Assembly: GCF_003351785.1 (NCBI RefSeq)
Contig: NZ_CP031230.1
Coordinates: 62,001 to 126,000, forward strand
Reading direction: 5' to 3'
Length of the DNA stretch: 64,000 bases
From: Sporosarcina sp. PTS2304
GTDB taxonomy: Bacteria > Bacillota > Bacilli > Bacillales_A > Planococcaceae
The notes below the pieces were generated by a model. The model saw only the letters and a program-made list of their open reading frames with translations, made no database searches and was not told the origin of the DNA. Positions 52,353-61,465 of the stretch are shown here, piece after piece; position 1 is the stretch's first letter, and each line of letters begins with the position of its first letter. Both the position numbers and the translations under genes were made by a program.

Positions 52353-53152
52353 AGAGTCTTGCGGCTTGCGCTTCCAGACGATACGCTTTCCGGAGGGCGC
52401 GCGGTGGACCGTCAAGCGCTGCGAGTTACACCTGTTGCCCTGACCCTACCATAGTCGATCGTCTTCCAGCGCCAGCCGTACTTAGTGTAGGCAAGACAGT
52501 TTGATCACTCGCTATAGATAGTTACACCCAAGTAGACTTGCATGATACTATGTGATCGTTTTGGAAAGTTGAAAAAGGCGCTGTACGTAAGAAGTCACTT
52601 ACCCCACTCCAACTTCTGGATGAACACTAACTGACTTACGGACACAAACTCAAGGATTCTCCCGGAAGAACCGGCGACTCTGGGAGGATCAGCGAGAGCC
52701 GTAGCGAAGGACGGCTTTTGCGAGTGAAGCGCAGCGAGAAGGAGCACATCTTTGCACTTGACAGGCGTAATCGCCAACGCACTTATGGCGAGTCCGCCGC
52801 GCGCCCTCCAGAAAGCGTCCGGTTCTGTAGGGAGAATCCTAACACGTCCACTATTTTTCTGCACAGTACAGGAGAAATCACTTACCTTACCATCATTTCT
52901 AGGAGAACACTTACTCCACAATTACTCATTAAGAACACTTTATTTCTAAAAACTTTTCTTTTTTGGAGAATAATACATATAATCGGTAAAACACCACTAT
53001 AAAGTTGTAGCTTGGTAAATTTTCTGTACTTGGCAAATATCATTACACCATCTGAAAAATTAAATCTAATCAACTCCCTTTAAATCTCCGAAAAAAAGGA
53101 GTATGCTATTCCAATAGTAATGAATTTGTTGAAGAAATGGAGGAGGATGTTG
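52353..53152. repeat. GC-rich repeat element (full copy) in long intergenic region
   Basis: No gene is supported here. A GC-rich repeat spans about 52356-52848. Its first 42 bases (52356-52397, starting GTCTTGCGGCTTGCG) recur identically at 53800-53841, and its last 33 (52815-52847) recur with two mismatches at 53845-53877. Inside are inverted repeats: 52384-52409 against 52792-52817 (26 bases, 2 mismatches) and GGATTCTCCC (52654) against GGGAGAATCC (52830-52839) with flanking CCGG. The rest up to 53152 is AT-rich and featureless apart from the leader of the DinB gene. Confidence 0.7.
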
Positions 53153-53674
53153 GTGGTTTTTGGAGAAAACATCAAAGTCCGTAAACGTATCCTGCAGTTA
53201 ATCGAAGGATTGACAGATGAGGAGTTTAACGGAACACCATCATACGGCGGCTGGTCACCGAAACAAATTGTTGAGCATTTAGCATTAATGGAATGTCGAG
53301 TGGCTACAAACATCGCTAAGGAGTTAAAAAATCCTGACAGTCTCCGCGTATTTAAAAAACCGATAAGCGTTTGTTCTAGCCCGCTTCTCAAAGTCTATTT
53401 ATTAGAATGTACTGAACCTACGGATAACCATCTTTCCATCTCGGATATTAAAGAGAAGTTGCATGATTCCAGAAACTTTTTGCTCGATATTTATGAATCA
53501 GCTACTGAAGCAGAATTGCGCGGAAAATCTATTAAACATCCAGTGTTTGGAAATGTGCCGCTCATACAATGGTTCCGTTTTGTAGGATTTCATGAAAAAA
53601 GACATTTACGCCAATTGAAGCGAGCAGTGGAACAAGTGAAAATGAATTCAGCTACGCTTTCTCATATAAAGTAA
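53153..53674 (+). CDS. DinB-family four-helix protein
   Basis: The start is uncertain. GTG 53153 lies 6 bases after GGAGGAGG and is preferred; ATG 53147 touches that site, and ATG 53120 is an upstream option. The roughly 173-residue protein matches the DinB_2 superfamily: GWSPKQIVEHLALMECRV carries the first His, and FRFVGFHEKRHLRQLKR carries the usual HxxxH pair. Such proteins are metal-binding and some transfer thiols. It is monocistronic and flanked by a full and a deleted copy of the GC-rich repeat. Exact function unknown. Confidence 0.7.
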   Translation: MVFGENIKVRKRILQLIEGLTDEEFNGTPSYGGWSPKQIVEHLALMECRVATNIAKELKNPDSLRVFKKPISVCSSPLLKVYLLECTEPTDNHLSISDIKEKLHDSRNFLLDIYESATEAELRGKSIKHPVFGNVPLIQWFRFVGFHEKRHLRQLKRAVEQVKMNSATLSHIK

Positions 53675-53985
53675 CAGGCTTGGAAAGTATATGCAGTGTC
53701 AAGCCTGTTAATTAACTATATTATGTATAATGCTCTCATTCATTTAGTTGAAAATGATTTTGACTATGGCAGTTGGATGGAGTAAGGCTGACTTAAAGTG
53801 TCTTGCGGCTTGCGCTTCCAGACGATACGCTTTCCGGAGGGGACGCGTCCGGTTCTGTAGGTAGAATCCTAAAACGTACTCCACCTCTACAACGACTCGT
53901 CAAAAGCACCTCATTTCCAAAAGTCAATTCCTTTCTTTGGATAATCAGCAGGCTTGATACAGTGTAAAAGAATAGCAATAAAACA
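53675..53985. repeat. Intergenic region with deletion copy of the GC-rich repeat
   Basis: At 53800-53877 the 42-base left end and 33-base right end of the 52.36-52.85 kb element are joined, missing about 415 bases of the interior. The rest holds no gene. The hairpin AGGCTTG...CAAGCCTG (about 53676-53708) just after the DinB stop may be a terminator. Confidence 0.65.
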
Positions 53986-54025
53986 CGAAAAACGCATGTG
54001 GGAAAGATTCTCCATGCGTTTTTCG
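53986..54025 (-). terminator. Terminator of the GlcD-like gene
   Basis: The perfect 13-base arms CGAAAAACGCATG and CATGCGTTTTTCG lie just beyond the stop of the minus-strand gene. Confidence 0.8.
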
Positions 54026-54034
54026 TATTGAAGT

Positions 54035-55402
54035 CTAGTTCTTACTAAAGAAGATCTTTCCTGGATTCATGATGTTTTTTGGATCTATTAATGTTTTCAT
54101 TTGCTGCATTAATTGCCACGCGGCGCCATGCTCCAGTTCTTGGAATTTACGCTTTCCAAGACCAACTCCGTGCTCGCCTGTACACGTTCCGCCTAACTCA
54201 ATCGCGCGATAAGCGAGTTTTTCATTAATGCCTTCCGCTTGTTGTTGCTGTTCTATACTATGGGCGTCAAATGAAATCATCGTATGGAAGTTCCCATCAC
54301 CGATATGCCCCAATATACCACCGAGCAATCCGCTTTCTTCTATTAACACTCTAGCATACTCTACTAAATCCGGCAGCTGGGAGATCGGTACACATACATC
54401 AGCTCCAGCTATGGCGACTCCTTTTTTATGACGGTAAGCATATGCCATTTCATGCCGTGCCTTCCATAGCTCATTACTTTGTGCAGGTGTGTGTGCTTCT
54501 TCCCAGTGGTCGCAACCTAATTCGTTCATTAACTCTTTCGTTAAGTTGACATCGGCGCGGACTCCTTCTTCATTTCCACTGAATTCTAAAAATAGGGAGT
54601 GTGCTTCGGGAAGATGATAGTCGCCATATGCATTGATCGTTTGAATGCTTACTTGATCGACTAATTCCATACGTAAAACAGGTATACCACTCATGAGTAC
54701 AGCTTGTGCTGCTTGTGCGCAACTTTCTACAGAATCAAACGTACATCTTGCAGATTGCGTATATTCAGGAATGCCGTGTAAGCGTAGCGTAATTGCAGTA
54801 ATTATTCCAAGAGTTCCTTCCGAGCCTGTAAATAAGCCCGATAAATGATAGCCGGAGGAAGACTTTTTCGCTTTGGTCCCTGTATGAATCACCGTTCCAT
54901 TAGGTAATACAACTTCCAAATCGAGTACTTGATCCCGCATTGAACCATATTTAACAGCAGTCGTTCCGCTTGCATTTGTAGAAACCATCCCACCAATCGA
55001 TGCATCTGCTCCTGGATCGATAGGAAATAGTAAGCCTGAACGGTTGATTTTATCATTAAGAGTAAGACGAGTAATCCCAGGTTGCACAGTAATAGTAAGA
55101 TCTTCAGGAGAAAACTCAATAATAGCCGACATTCGTTCGAAGTTTACAGAAATGCCATGACGTAAAGGAATGACTTGTCCTTCCAAGCCTGATCCTGTGC
55201 CGAAAGGGGTTACAGGTATAGAATATTCTTCAGCTATGTTTAGAATTGCTACAATATCTTCTGTGCTTTCAGGGAAACAAACGATATCGGGTATAACAGG
55301 GGGATGAAACGATTCATCTTTGCTATGACGGAGACGTTCTGTTTCATTCATGCTCATTTGGTCTGCTCGCAATTTTTGTTTAAGTGATTCTATAATTATC
55401 AC
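54035..55402 (-). CDS. FAD-linked oxidase, GlcD / D-lactate dehydrogenase type
   Basis: The start is uncertain: GTG 55402 is used, TTG 55420 is an in-frame alternative, and neither has a strong site. The roughly 455-residue flavoprotein has an N-terminal PCMH-type FAD domain (VTPFGTGSGLEGQVIPLRHG, ITVQPGITRLTLND, DPGADASIGGMVSTNASGTT). Its C-terminal FAD-oxidase domain ends in GGTCTGEHGVGLGKRKF and the MNPGKIF tail typical of GlcD and D-2-hydroxyacid dehydrogenases. It oxidises glycolate, D-lactate or a related 2-hydroxyacid. No glcE or glcF is adjacent. It is divergent from the TRAP binding-protein gene, so a shared organic-acid diet is plausible. Confidence 0.85.
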   Translation of the reverse strand: MIIIESLKQKLRADQMSMNETERLRHSKDESFHPPVIPDIVCFPESTEDIVAILNIAEEYSIPVTPFGTGSGLEGQVIPLRHGISVNFERMSAIIEFSPEDLTITVQPGITRLTLNDKINRSGLLFPIDPGADASIGGMVSTNASGTTAVKYGSMRDQVLDLEVVLPNGTVIHTGTKAKKSSSGYHLSGLFTGSEGTLGIITAITLRLHGIPEYTQSARCTFDSVESCAQAAQAVLMSGIPVLRMELVDQVSIQTINAYGDYHLPEAHSLFLEFSGNEEGVRADVNLTKELMNELGCDHWEEAHTPAQSNELWKARHEMAYAYRHKKGVAIAGADVCVPISQLPDLVEYARVLIEESGLLGGILGHIGDGNFHTMISFDAHSIEQQQQAEGINEKLAYRAIELGGTCTGEHGVGLGKRKFQELEHGAAWQLMQQMKTLIDPKNIMNPGKIFFSKN

Positions 55403-55576
55403 TTTTGCACCAACTTTCAAAGTTTTATAAAGATTCTACTTTACAAACATCATAAAGTAAATTACGATTTCTGTATACAGTATACTTTGCAAAGGAGTGA
55501 CAATACGTGTAAAGTTTTTATGGAAAGCCTGTTATGTAGTGATAGTAATAAAGAAGAGTAACAAAAGAATGATGAT

Positions 55577-55591
55577 TTGGAAGCGGTTACA
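55577..55591 (+). promoter_or_regulatory. CcpA cre site upstream of the TRAP binding protein gene
   Basis: TTGGAAGCGGTTACA matches WTGNAANCGNWNNCW at all 15 positions. TATAAT follows at 55595-55600, so the site would block the promoter. Strong catabolite repression is predicted. The rest of the 55403-55657 gap shows nothing else. Confidence 0.7.
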
Positions 55592-55657
55592 ACGTATAAT
55601 TTTCAAAAGGACTGTATGTAAAAATTATTGTAGTTTATGAAGAAAGGGAGAGATGAC

Positions 55658-56686
55658 ATGAAGAAGTTTTTACCCCTCGTGTTTATTTTAATGCTAGTTG
55701 TTGCAGCTTGCGGCAGACCGGATCCAGGCAAGAGCAGTTCTACTGAAGGGAAAGGTGAAGGAGAGGAATTCAAAATTCGTATCCCACATTTAGTGTCTGA
55801 AGAACAATCGAGTCACATAGCAGCACTGGATTTTAAAGAGAAGATTGAAAAAGACTCAGATGGACGAATTAAAGTAGAGATCTTTCCGAACGGTTCATTA
55901 TTTGGATCAGACCGTGAAGCGATAGAAGCCGTTCAATTAGGAAATGTAGAAATGACAATCCCAGCAGTAGCGCCACTTGCGTCATTCATTGATAAGTTTA
56001 TGGTGTTTGATCTGCCGTTTTTATTTGATGATAATGAAGCAGCTTATCGTGCACTTGACGGAGAAGTAGGAGAAGGATTGCTGAAAGAATTAGAAAGTAA
56101 AAAGCTAAAAGGATTAGTGTTCGGTGAAAATGGTTTCCGCCACATGTCCAATAATAAAGGTGCCATTACATCACCAGCCGACATAAAAGGATTGAAGTTC
56201 CGTACGTTAGAAAATCCACTTCATACAGATACTTTTAAAGCATTCGGTGCCAATGCCTCTCCTTTTGCATTTGGAGAATTATACACAGCATTGCAACAAG
56301 GGACGTATGATGCAATGGAAAGTCCGATTTCCCTCTATTATTTGAATAAGTTTTACGAAGTTCAAAGTGATGTGACTTTGACAGCGCATGTGTATGCCGC
56401 CACGATTTTATTAATGAATAACGAATTCTTCAATGGATTACCTGAAGACTTGCAAGAAGTCGTGATGAATGCTGCAAAAGAGTTCCGTACAGAGCAAAGA
56501 AAGATAGCGCAAAAACAAGATATTGAGTTTATGGAAAACTTACGAGAAGAAGGCATGGAAATTCATGAAATCACACCAGAACAACGTGATTTATTCCGTC
56601 AAGCAACTAAGTCGGTGTATGAGAAGTACACACCTATTATTGGGGAAGAATTAGTGGAAAAAGCGCAGGCAGCAAATGAAATGTAA
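55658..56686 (+). CDS. TRAP transporter solute-binding lipoprotein (DctP family)
   Basis: The start is ATG 55658, 7 bases after AAAGGGAGAG; ATG 55637 precedes that site. The 342-residue lipoprotein (VVAAC lipobox) has the DctP family blocks IRIPHLVSEEQSSHIAALDF, KVEIFPNGSLFGSDREAIE, FDLPFLFDD and GLKFRTLENPLHTDTFKAFG. The Arg in GLKFRT is the usual carboxylate ligand. Such proteins bind C4-dicarboxylates or other organic acids for a TRAP permease. DctQ and DctM genes are not next to it, which is unusual. The next gene is a RocB-like peptidase. Confidence 0.85.
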   Translation: MKKFLPLVFILMLVVAACGRPDPGKSSSTEGKGEGEEFKIRIPHLVSEEQSSHIAALDFKEKIEKDSDGRIKVEIFPNGSLFGSDREAIEAVQLGNVEMTIPAVAPLASFIDKFMVFDLPFLFDDNEAAYRALDGEVGEGLLKELESKKLKGLVFGENGFRHMSNNKGAITSPADIKGLKFRTLENPLHTDTFKAFGANASPFAFGELYTALQQGTYDAMESPISLYYLNKFYEVQSDVTLTAHVYAATILLMNNEFFNGLPEDLQEVVMNAAKEFRTEQRKIAQKQDIEFMENLREEGMEIHEITPEQRDLFRQATKSVYEKYTPIIGEELVEKAQAANEM

Positions 56687-56761
56687 ATGGCGGGTAGATG
56701 CCTATGAATGATAAGAGATCGTGCCACACTTGTCATGTGAGTAGCTGAAGGAGGAAGAACT

Positions 56762-58381
56762 ATGTATTTATTTGACACACCGGAAAAATTGCGTAGCTTA
56801 TTATGTGAAATTGTCAGTTGGGATAGTCGTACATTAACTGAAGGAGAACGCTTCTTTTCTTGGAAGTTACAAAATAAACTAGGCGAACTAGCATATTTCG
56901 AGAAACATCCTGAACATGTTACGTTACATGACGCAGGATTAGGTAGACAAGTCGTACATGCGTTATATAAACATCCTGAAGCTACAGAAACGATTGTGTT
57001 AATCAGTCATTTTGATACTGTGCATACCGACGAATATGGAGCACTTGAACCATTAGCTTTTTATCCTGAAGAGTTAACGAAAAAGTTGCTGGAAGATAAA
57101 GATGCATTAACTGAAGTGGCACGTGCAGATTTAGAATCGGGAAATTATTTATTCGGCCGTGGAACAATGGATATGAAAATGGGACTCGCTCTGCATATGC
57201 AGTTAATTGAGCGGGCAAGTATCGAAAAATGGCCGATTAATTTACTTCTTTGCACAGTACCTGATGAAGAAGTGAACTCAGCAGGTATGCGTGCGGCAGT
57301 TAAAGAGTTGGTTCGTTTACAGGAAGAAGAAGGACATCAATATAAATTGTTTTTGAATGGAGAGCCGTCTTTCTCACAAGGACCGACAGACACGAAAGAA
57401 TATATATATTCAGGAACAATCGGTAAAATTATGCCTTCCGCTTTATTTTATGGTAAAGAAACACATGTTGGAGAGCCATTAAAAGGCATTACCGCAGATT
57501 ATATGGCTTCATTTTTGACTCAGGCAATGGAATGGAATCCGTTATTTCAAGAGACGGATCTTGGAGAATCGACCCCACTGCCTGTCACATTATTACAGAA
57601 GGACTTAAAGATCCAATATTCGACCCAAACACCTCAGCGGGCAGCTGCTCTGTATAACGTATTCATGTTTAAACGGTCTGCAACCGAAGTGATGGATTTG
57701 TTTGAGCAAGTAGCTAACGAAGCGATGACGCGTTGCAACGAAGCCTATCAGGCGGTTTGCTCGCGTGAATCTGTAGAAACAATAGGTACTATTCGCGTAT
57801 TGCGATTTGAAGAATTACTAGATTATGCGATAAAGAAGTTAGGCAAGGGAGAAGTTGCACGTTTGAAACAGGAAGTGTTGTTGCAGGAAGATTGGGATGA
57901 TCGTGAACAATCAATTCGCATCGTAGATACATTGATGATCGAGTGTCAGGAACTGGGACCTGCAGTTGTACTATTTTATGCGCCGCCTTATTATCCGGCA
58001 GTAAACACTTCAGACGATCCTCTCGTCATAGAATCTATTCAGTTTTTACAGGAGAGAGCGCAAGTATTTGATTTGAAACTAGATCAAGTCCATTACTTCA
58101 ATGGGATATGTGATTTAAGTTATGTTCACTATAAAGATGAAGGGGATCATTGGAAAGCCTTTGCGAAAAACACCCCAGTCTATGGTGCAACGTATGATAT
58201 ACCGTTTGAAGATATGCGGAAATTGACAGCGCCGGTATTAAACGTAGGTCCATTTGGTAAAGATGCACATCAGAAATCTGAGCGTGTCCATATTGATAGC
58301 GCATTTAAGGAAATGCCGGTACTACTAGAACAACTTGTGAAAAAGCTAGCAGGGATGCAACAACTGCCAAAATCGAGATGA
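56762..58381 (+). CDS. rocB: M20-family metallohydrolase, RocB-like
   Basis: ATG 56762 behind GGAGGAAGAAC. The 539-residue protein matches RocB, the arginine-utilisation M20 relative. The zinc-site motifs are SHFDTVHTDEYG, FGRGTMDMKMGLALHM (Asp ligand) and PDEEVNSAGM (Glu pair); NGEPSF and a late His in FGKDAHQKSERVH complete the site. Length is close to B. subtilis RocB. RocB is linked to the arginine/ornithine catabolic operon, but its substrate is not established. Co-location with a TRAP binding protein suggests import of an amide or peptide-like acid and its hydrolysis, which is inference. Confidence 0.82.
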   Translation: MYLFDTPEKLRSLLCEIVSWDSRTLTEGERFFSWKLQNKLGELAYFEKHPEHVTLHDAGLGRQVVHALYKHPEATETIVLISHFDTVHTDEYGALEPLAFYPEELTKKLLEDKDALTEVARADLESGNYLFGRGTMDMKMGLALHMQLIERASIEKWPINLLLCTVPDEEVNSAGMRAAVKELVRLQEEEGHQYKLFLNGEPSFSQGPTDTKEYIYSGTIGKIMPSALFYGKETHVGEPLKGITADYMASFLTQAMEWNPLFQETDLGESTPLPVTLLQKDLKIQYSTQTPQRAAALYNVFMFKRSATEVMDLFEQVANEAMTRCNEAYQAVCSRESVETIGTIRVLRFEELLDYAIKKLGKGEVARLKQEVLLQEDWDDREQSIRIVDTLMIECQELGPAVVLFYAPPYYPAVNTSDDPLVIESIQFLQERAQVFDLKLDQVHYFNGICDLSYVHYKDEGDHWKAFAKNTPVYGATYDIPFEDMRKLTAPVLNVGPFGKDAHQKSERVHIDSAFKEMPVLLEQLVKKLAGMQQLPKSR

Positions 58382-58388
58382 TAAATAC

Positions 58389-58425
58389 AATGCCCCGGTC
58401 TGTAAAGCAGGCGGGGGCATTTTAT
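58389..58425. terminator. Terminator between RocB-like and PAS transducer genes
   Basis: AATGCCCCGGTCTG and CAGGCGGGGGCATT form a GC-rich stem with T tails. Confidence 0.8.
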
Positions 58426-58432
58426 TGTTAAT

Positions 58433-59344
58433 TTAAATAATATGACTGACTTCTTGTGCTTGGTTTTCCAGTTCATTTGCAGAAATGGCGATCGATTGGA
58501 AGCCTGACATGGATTGTTGGATTTCTTGCTGACAATGTACGATGCTCTTTAGTGCCAGTTCTGTGCCGCTTGACATAGTGACTATATCGGCAGTAATCGT
58601 TTCAATGCCATTTCGCACATCTACAATAGATTTATCCACATTGCCTGAAAGTTTCCGCACTTCTTTCGCTACTACATCGAAGCCTCTGCCATATTCACCG
58701 GCTCGTGCGGCTTCGATTGCTGCATTCAATGCTAGTAAATTTGTTTGGCTGGCAATCGCTCGAATAGTCTTTACAATACTTTGAATATCAGCTGAATGAA
58801 TTTCTAAATTATGTAATGATTTGCTGTTTTGTTCAGATACTTCAGCTATTTCTTCAATCATTTTTAATAATTCATTGCTGCGATTCATCCCGAGAGTCGC
58901 CCGTTCTGCCAAAATTTCAGCCATTTGATGCATTTCCTTTACGACGTCGGCTACTGCATTGTGACGATCCGTAATATCAGTAGCGATTTTAGAAATACTA
59001 ATAATTTTTTTATGTTGCTGATCATAGACAGGCATATAGGTCGCTTCAAGCCAAATGGCAGAGTGATCTTTCGCTTTTCTTTTGATCTTCCCTTGAAATC
59101 CAACACCTCTTTGTAAATCAGACCATAGTTTTTCGTAGGCGGGGCTTGAAAAAAAGTCGGGATAGCATAGTTCCTCATGCTTCATACCAATCATTTCATT
59201 AGCATGATAACCGAGAGTGCGTGCGAAGTTTTCGTTTACATAAGCAATTTTTCTGTCCATCGTAAAACGAATGATGGCTAAGTTCGCTTCTAAAGCCTTG
59301 ACGACGAGTTCATCAGTCACTTGCTCAACAGCTGTTCGTATCAT
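58433..59344 (-). CDS. Soluble PAS-domain methyl-accepting chemotaxis-type transducer
   Basis: ATG 59344 behind AAGGAGGA. The 303-residue protein has an N-terminal PAS domain (residues about 15-125: [33 protein letters not shown]), then a short MCP signalling hairpin whose tip reads [26 protein letters not shown]. There are no membrane helices and no HAMP, so it senses an internal cue, possibly redox or light through a PAS cofactor. It is short for the group and resembles Aer-like soluble transducers. Confidence 0.85.
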   Translation of the reverse strand: MIRTAVEQVTDELVVKALEANLAIIRFTMDRKIAYVNENFARTLGYHANEMIGMKHEELCYPDFFSSPAYEKLWSDLQRGVGFQGKIKRKAKDHSAIWLEATYMPVYDQQHKKIISISKIATDITDRHNAVADVVKEMHQMAEILAERATLGMNRSNELLKMIEEIAEVSEQNSKSLHNLEIHSADIQSIVKTIRAIASQTNLLALNAAIEAARAGEYGRGFDVVAKEVRKLSGNVDKSIVDVRNGIETITADIVTMSSGTELALKSIVHCQQEIQQSMSGFQSIAISANELENQAQEVSHII

Positions 59345-59571
59345 GTATGTAAATCCTCCTTCATTAAAGTGAGTGCGTAATTGAATATACCTACCTTAAT
59401 TAAAACACAGTGCCTTATGTAATAGAAGAGTAAATAAAAATAAATTAATTTTAATAATATTGATTTGAAAGAACTAAACTTTCTTTTTTCAGTATATGCA
59501 ACACATTTTCAAGTTAATCCAATTTCGGCTATACTAAAGAAAGTAGGAACTTGAAGATAGGATGTGCCAAG

Positions 59572-61446
59572 ATGAGTCAAGTAGTTATTGAGAAGCTAAC
59601 CAAAACGGTTGGAGATAAAACATTATTTAAAGACGTACAATTTACTATTACGAGTGGTGAAAAGGTCGGGTTAATCGGCATTAACGGTACAGGGAAGTCT
59701 ACATTATTATCTATTCTTGCAGGTAAGGAAGACGCAGATGCTATTTCTATGGAGCATCCGAATAAATTCCGCATAGCTTTTTTACCACAAGAGCCTGTAG
59801 TCAATCCCGACTCGACTGTAATGGAAACAGTTTTCGAAAGTGATGCACCGATTATTCAACTGAATCTTCAGTACGAGCACGCGTTACAACAGCTGACAGA
59901 CGATTCTTCTAATGTTTCTTACCAAGAGCGATTCGCACATATACAGAATGAAATGGATGCAACTGGCGGATGGGACTTAAATGCCCAAGCGCGCACTATC
60001 CTGATGAAGCTTGGAATTGATATGTTCGACCGCAAGATGGGTGAACTCTCGGGTGGACAGAAGAAGCGTGTAGCATTGGCGAAAGTATTGATTGAGCCAG
60101 CTGATCTTTTATTGTTAGATGAACCTACAAACCATCTTGACGTAGAATCCATTCGTTGGCTTCAAGACTTTATACAGAACATTCAAGGAGCTGTATTGTT
60201 TATCACCCATGACCGCTACTTTTTAGATCAAGTAGCTACTCATATATATGAACTGGCAGACCAAACACTCTATTCGCATACGGGGAACTATGCCGACTAT
60301 TTAGAGTCCAAAGCATTGCGTATTGAAATGGCTGCTTCTTCAGAGCAGAAAGATCGTAATCGATATCGCAATGAATTGAAATGGATACGTCGTGGTGCAA
60401 AAGCGCGTTCAACTAAACAAAAAGCTAGAATTGGTCGTTTTGAAGATCTCGAAGAAAAAGTGAAGCAGTCTAATGATTCACTAGATTTGGAAATGGATTT
60501 GCAAACTTCCCGACTCGGAAAAAAGGTGTTAGAAATTAACAATATTACGAAGAGTTTTGGTGAACAAGTGATAGTGCATCCGTTTTCTGCGATTTTACAG
60601 GCAAAAGACCGGATCGCTATTATCGGATCGAATGGAGTGGGGAAAACGACTCTTCTCTCCATGTTAGAAGGGTCTCTTGAACCCGATTCTGGCGAAGTAG
60701 ATCGCGGTACTACAGTGAAAATCGCTCACTTTCACCAACATACACCACCGATGGATGAAAATCAGCGGATCATCGAATATATACGTGAAACATCGAATGA
60801 TATAGAAGCTGGTAACGGGGAACGATTATCTGCAACGCAAATGCTGGAACGATTTTTATTTCCTTCTTCAGCACATGGAACGCCTATCGGAAAACTATCT
60901 GGCGGAGAACGTAAACGGTTATATTTATTGAAATTGCTAATGGAACAACCGAATGTCTTACTTCTAGACGAGCCGACAAATGATTTGGATTTAGAGACGC
61001 TGTCTGTCCTAGAATCATTTATCGATACGTTCGCAGGCGTCGTTGTAACGATTTCACACGATCGTTTTTTCCTAGATCGTACATCCAGAAAACTGTGGAT
61101 ACTCGATGGATCGGGCGATGTCCAAGTTAGACTCGGACTATATTCTGACTTCTTAGAAGAAGTACCTAAAAAAGAACAGAAACCGGAATCTATACAACAG
61201 ACGCAAGTAAAAGAACAGCCAAAACAAAAAAAGAAAATGACCTATGCAGAAAAAAAACAGTGGGAAACGATTGAATCGGATATTGAAACAATGGAAACAA
61301 CTATAGCGGAAATGGAAACAGAAATGGCGAATACCGGATCAGACTATGACCGACTTCGCAAACTTGACGAACAACTTGCGTCATTAAACGATCAATATGA
61401 AGAACTGATTGAGCGTTGGTCATATTTACAGGAATTGGCCGACTAA
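59572..61446 (+). CDS. ABC-F family ATPase, YfmR/Uup-like
   Basis: The start is ATG 59572; the in-frame TTG 59551 would add seven residues. The 624-residue protein has two ABC domains (Walker A GINGTGKST and GSNGVGKTT; signatures LSGGQKKRVALAK and LSGGERKRLYLLK; Walker B LLLLDEPTNHLD and LLLDEPTNDLD). They are joined by the ABC-F linker rich in Arg and Lys (KWIRRGAKARSTKQKARIGR), and a C-terminal coiled coil follows. ABC-F proteins act on the ribosome; YfmR-type members help with stalled or poly-proline translation. No membrane part. It is followed by cvfC 19 bases later. Confidence 0.88.
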   Translation: MSQVVIEKLTKTVGDKTLFKDVQFTITSGEKVGLIGINGTGKSTLLSILAGKEDADAISMEHPNKFRIAFLPQEPVVNPDSTVMETVFESDAPIIQLNLQYEHALQQLTDDSSNVSYQERFAHIQNEMDATGGWDLNAQARTILMKLGIDMFDRKMGELSGGQKKRVALAKVLIEPADLLLLDEPTNHLDVESIRWLQDFIQNIQGAVLFITHDRYFLDQVATHIYELADQTLYSHTGNYADYLESKALRIEMAASSEQKDRNRYRNELKWIRRGAKARSTKQKARIGRFEDLEEKVKQSNDSLDLEMDLQTSRLGKKVLEINNITKSFGEQVIVHPFSAILQAKDRIAIIGSNGVGKTTLLSMLEGSLEPDSGEVDRGTTVKIAHFHQHTPPMDENQRIIEYIRETSNDIEAGNGERLSATQMLERFLFPSSAHGTPIGKLSGGERKRLYLLKLLMEQPNVLLLDEPTNDLDLETLSVLESFIDTFAGVVVTISHDRFFLDRTSRKLWILDGSGDVQVRLGLYSDFLEEVPKKEQKPESIQQTQVKEQPKQKKKMTYAEKKQWETIESDIETMETTIAEMETEMANTGSDYDRLRKLDEQLASLNDQYEELIERWSYLQELAD

Positions 61447-61465
61447 TCTATTGGAGGAGATTTTC

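Noticed and set aside
52595..53002. Short open frames on both strands in the GC-rich repeat region
   Set aside because: They lie on repeat sequence with internal inverted repeats, have no ribosome binding sites and no recognisable protein features.
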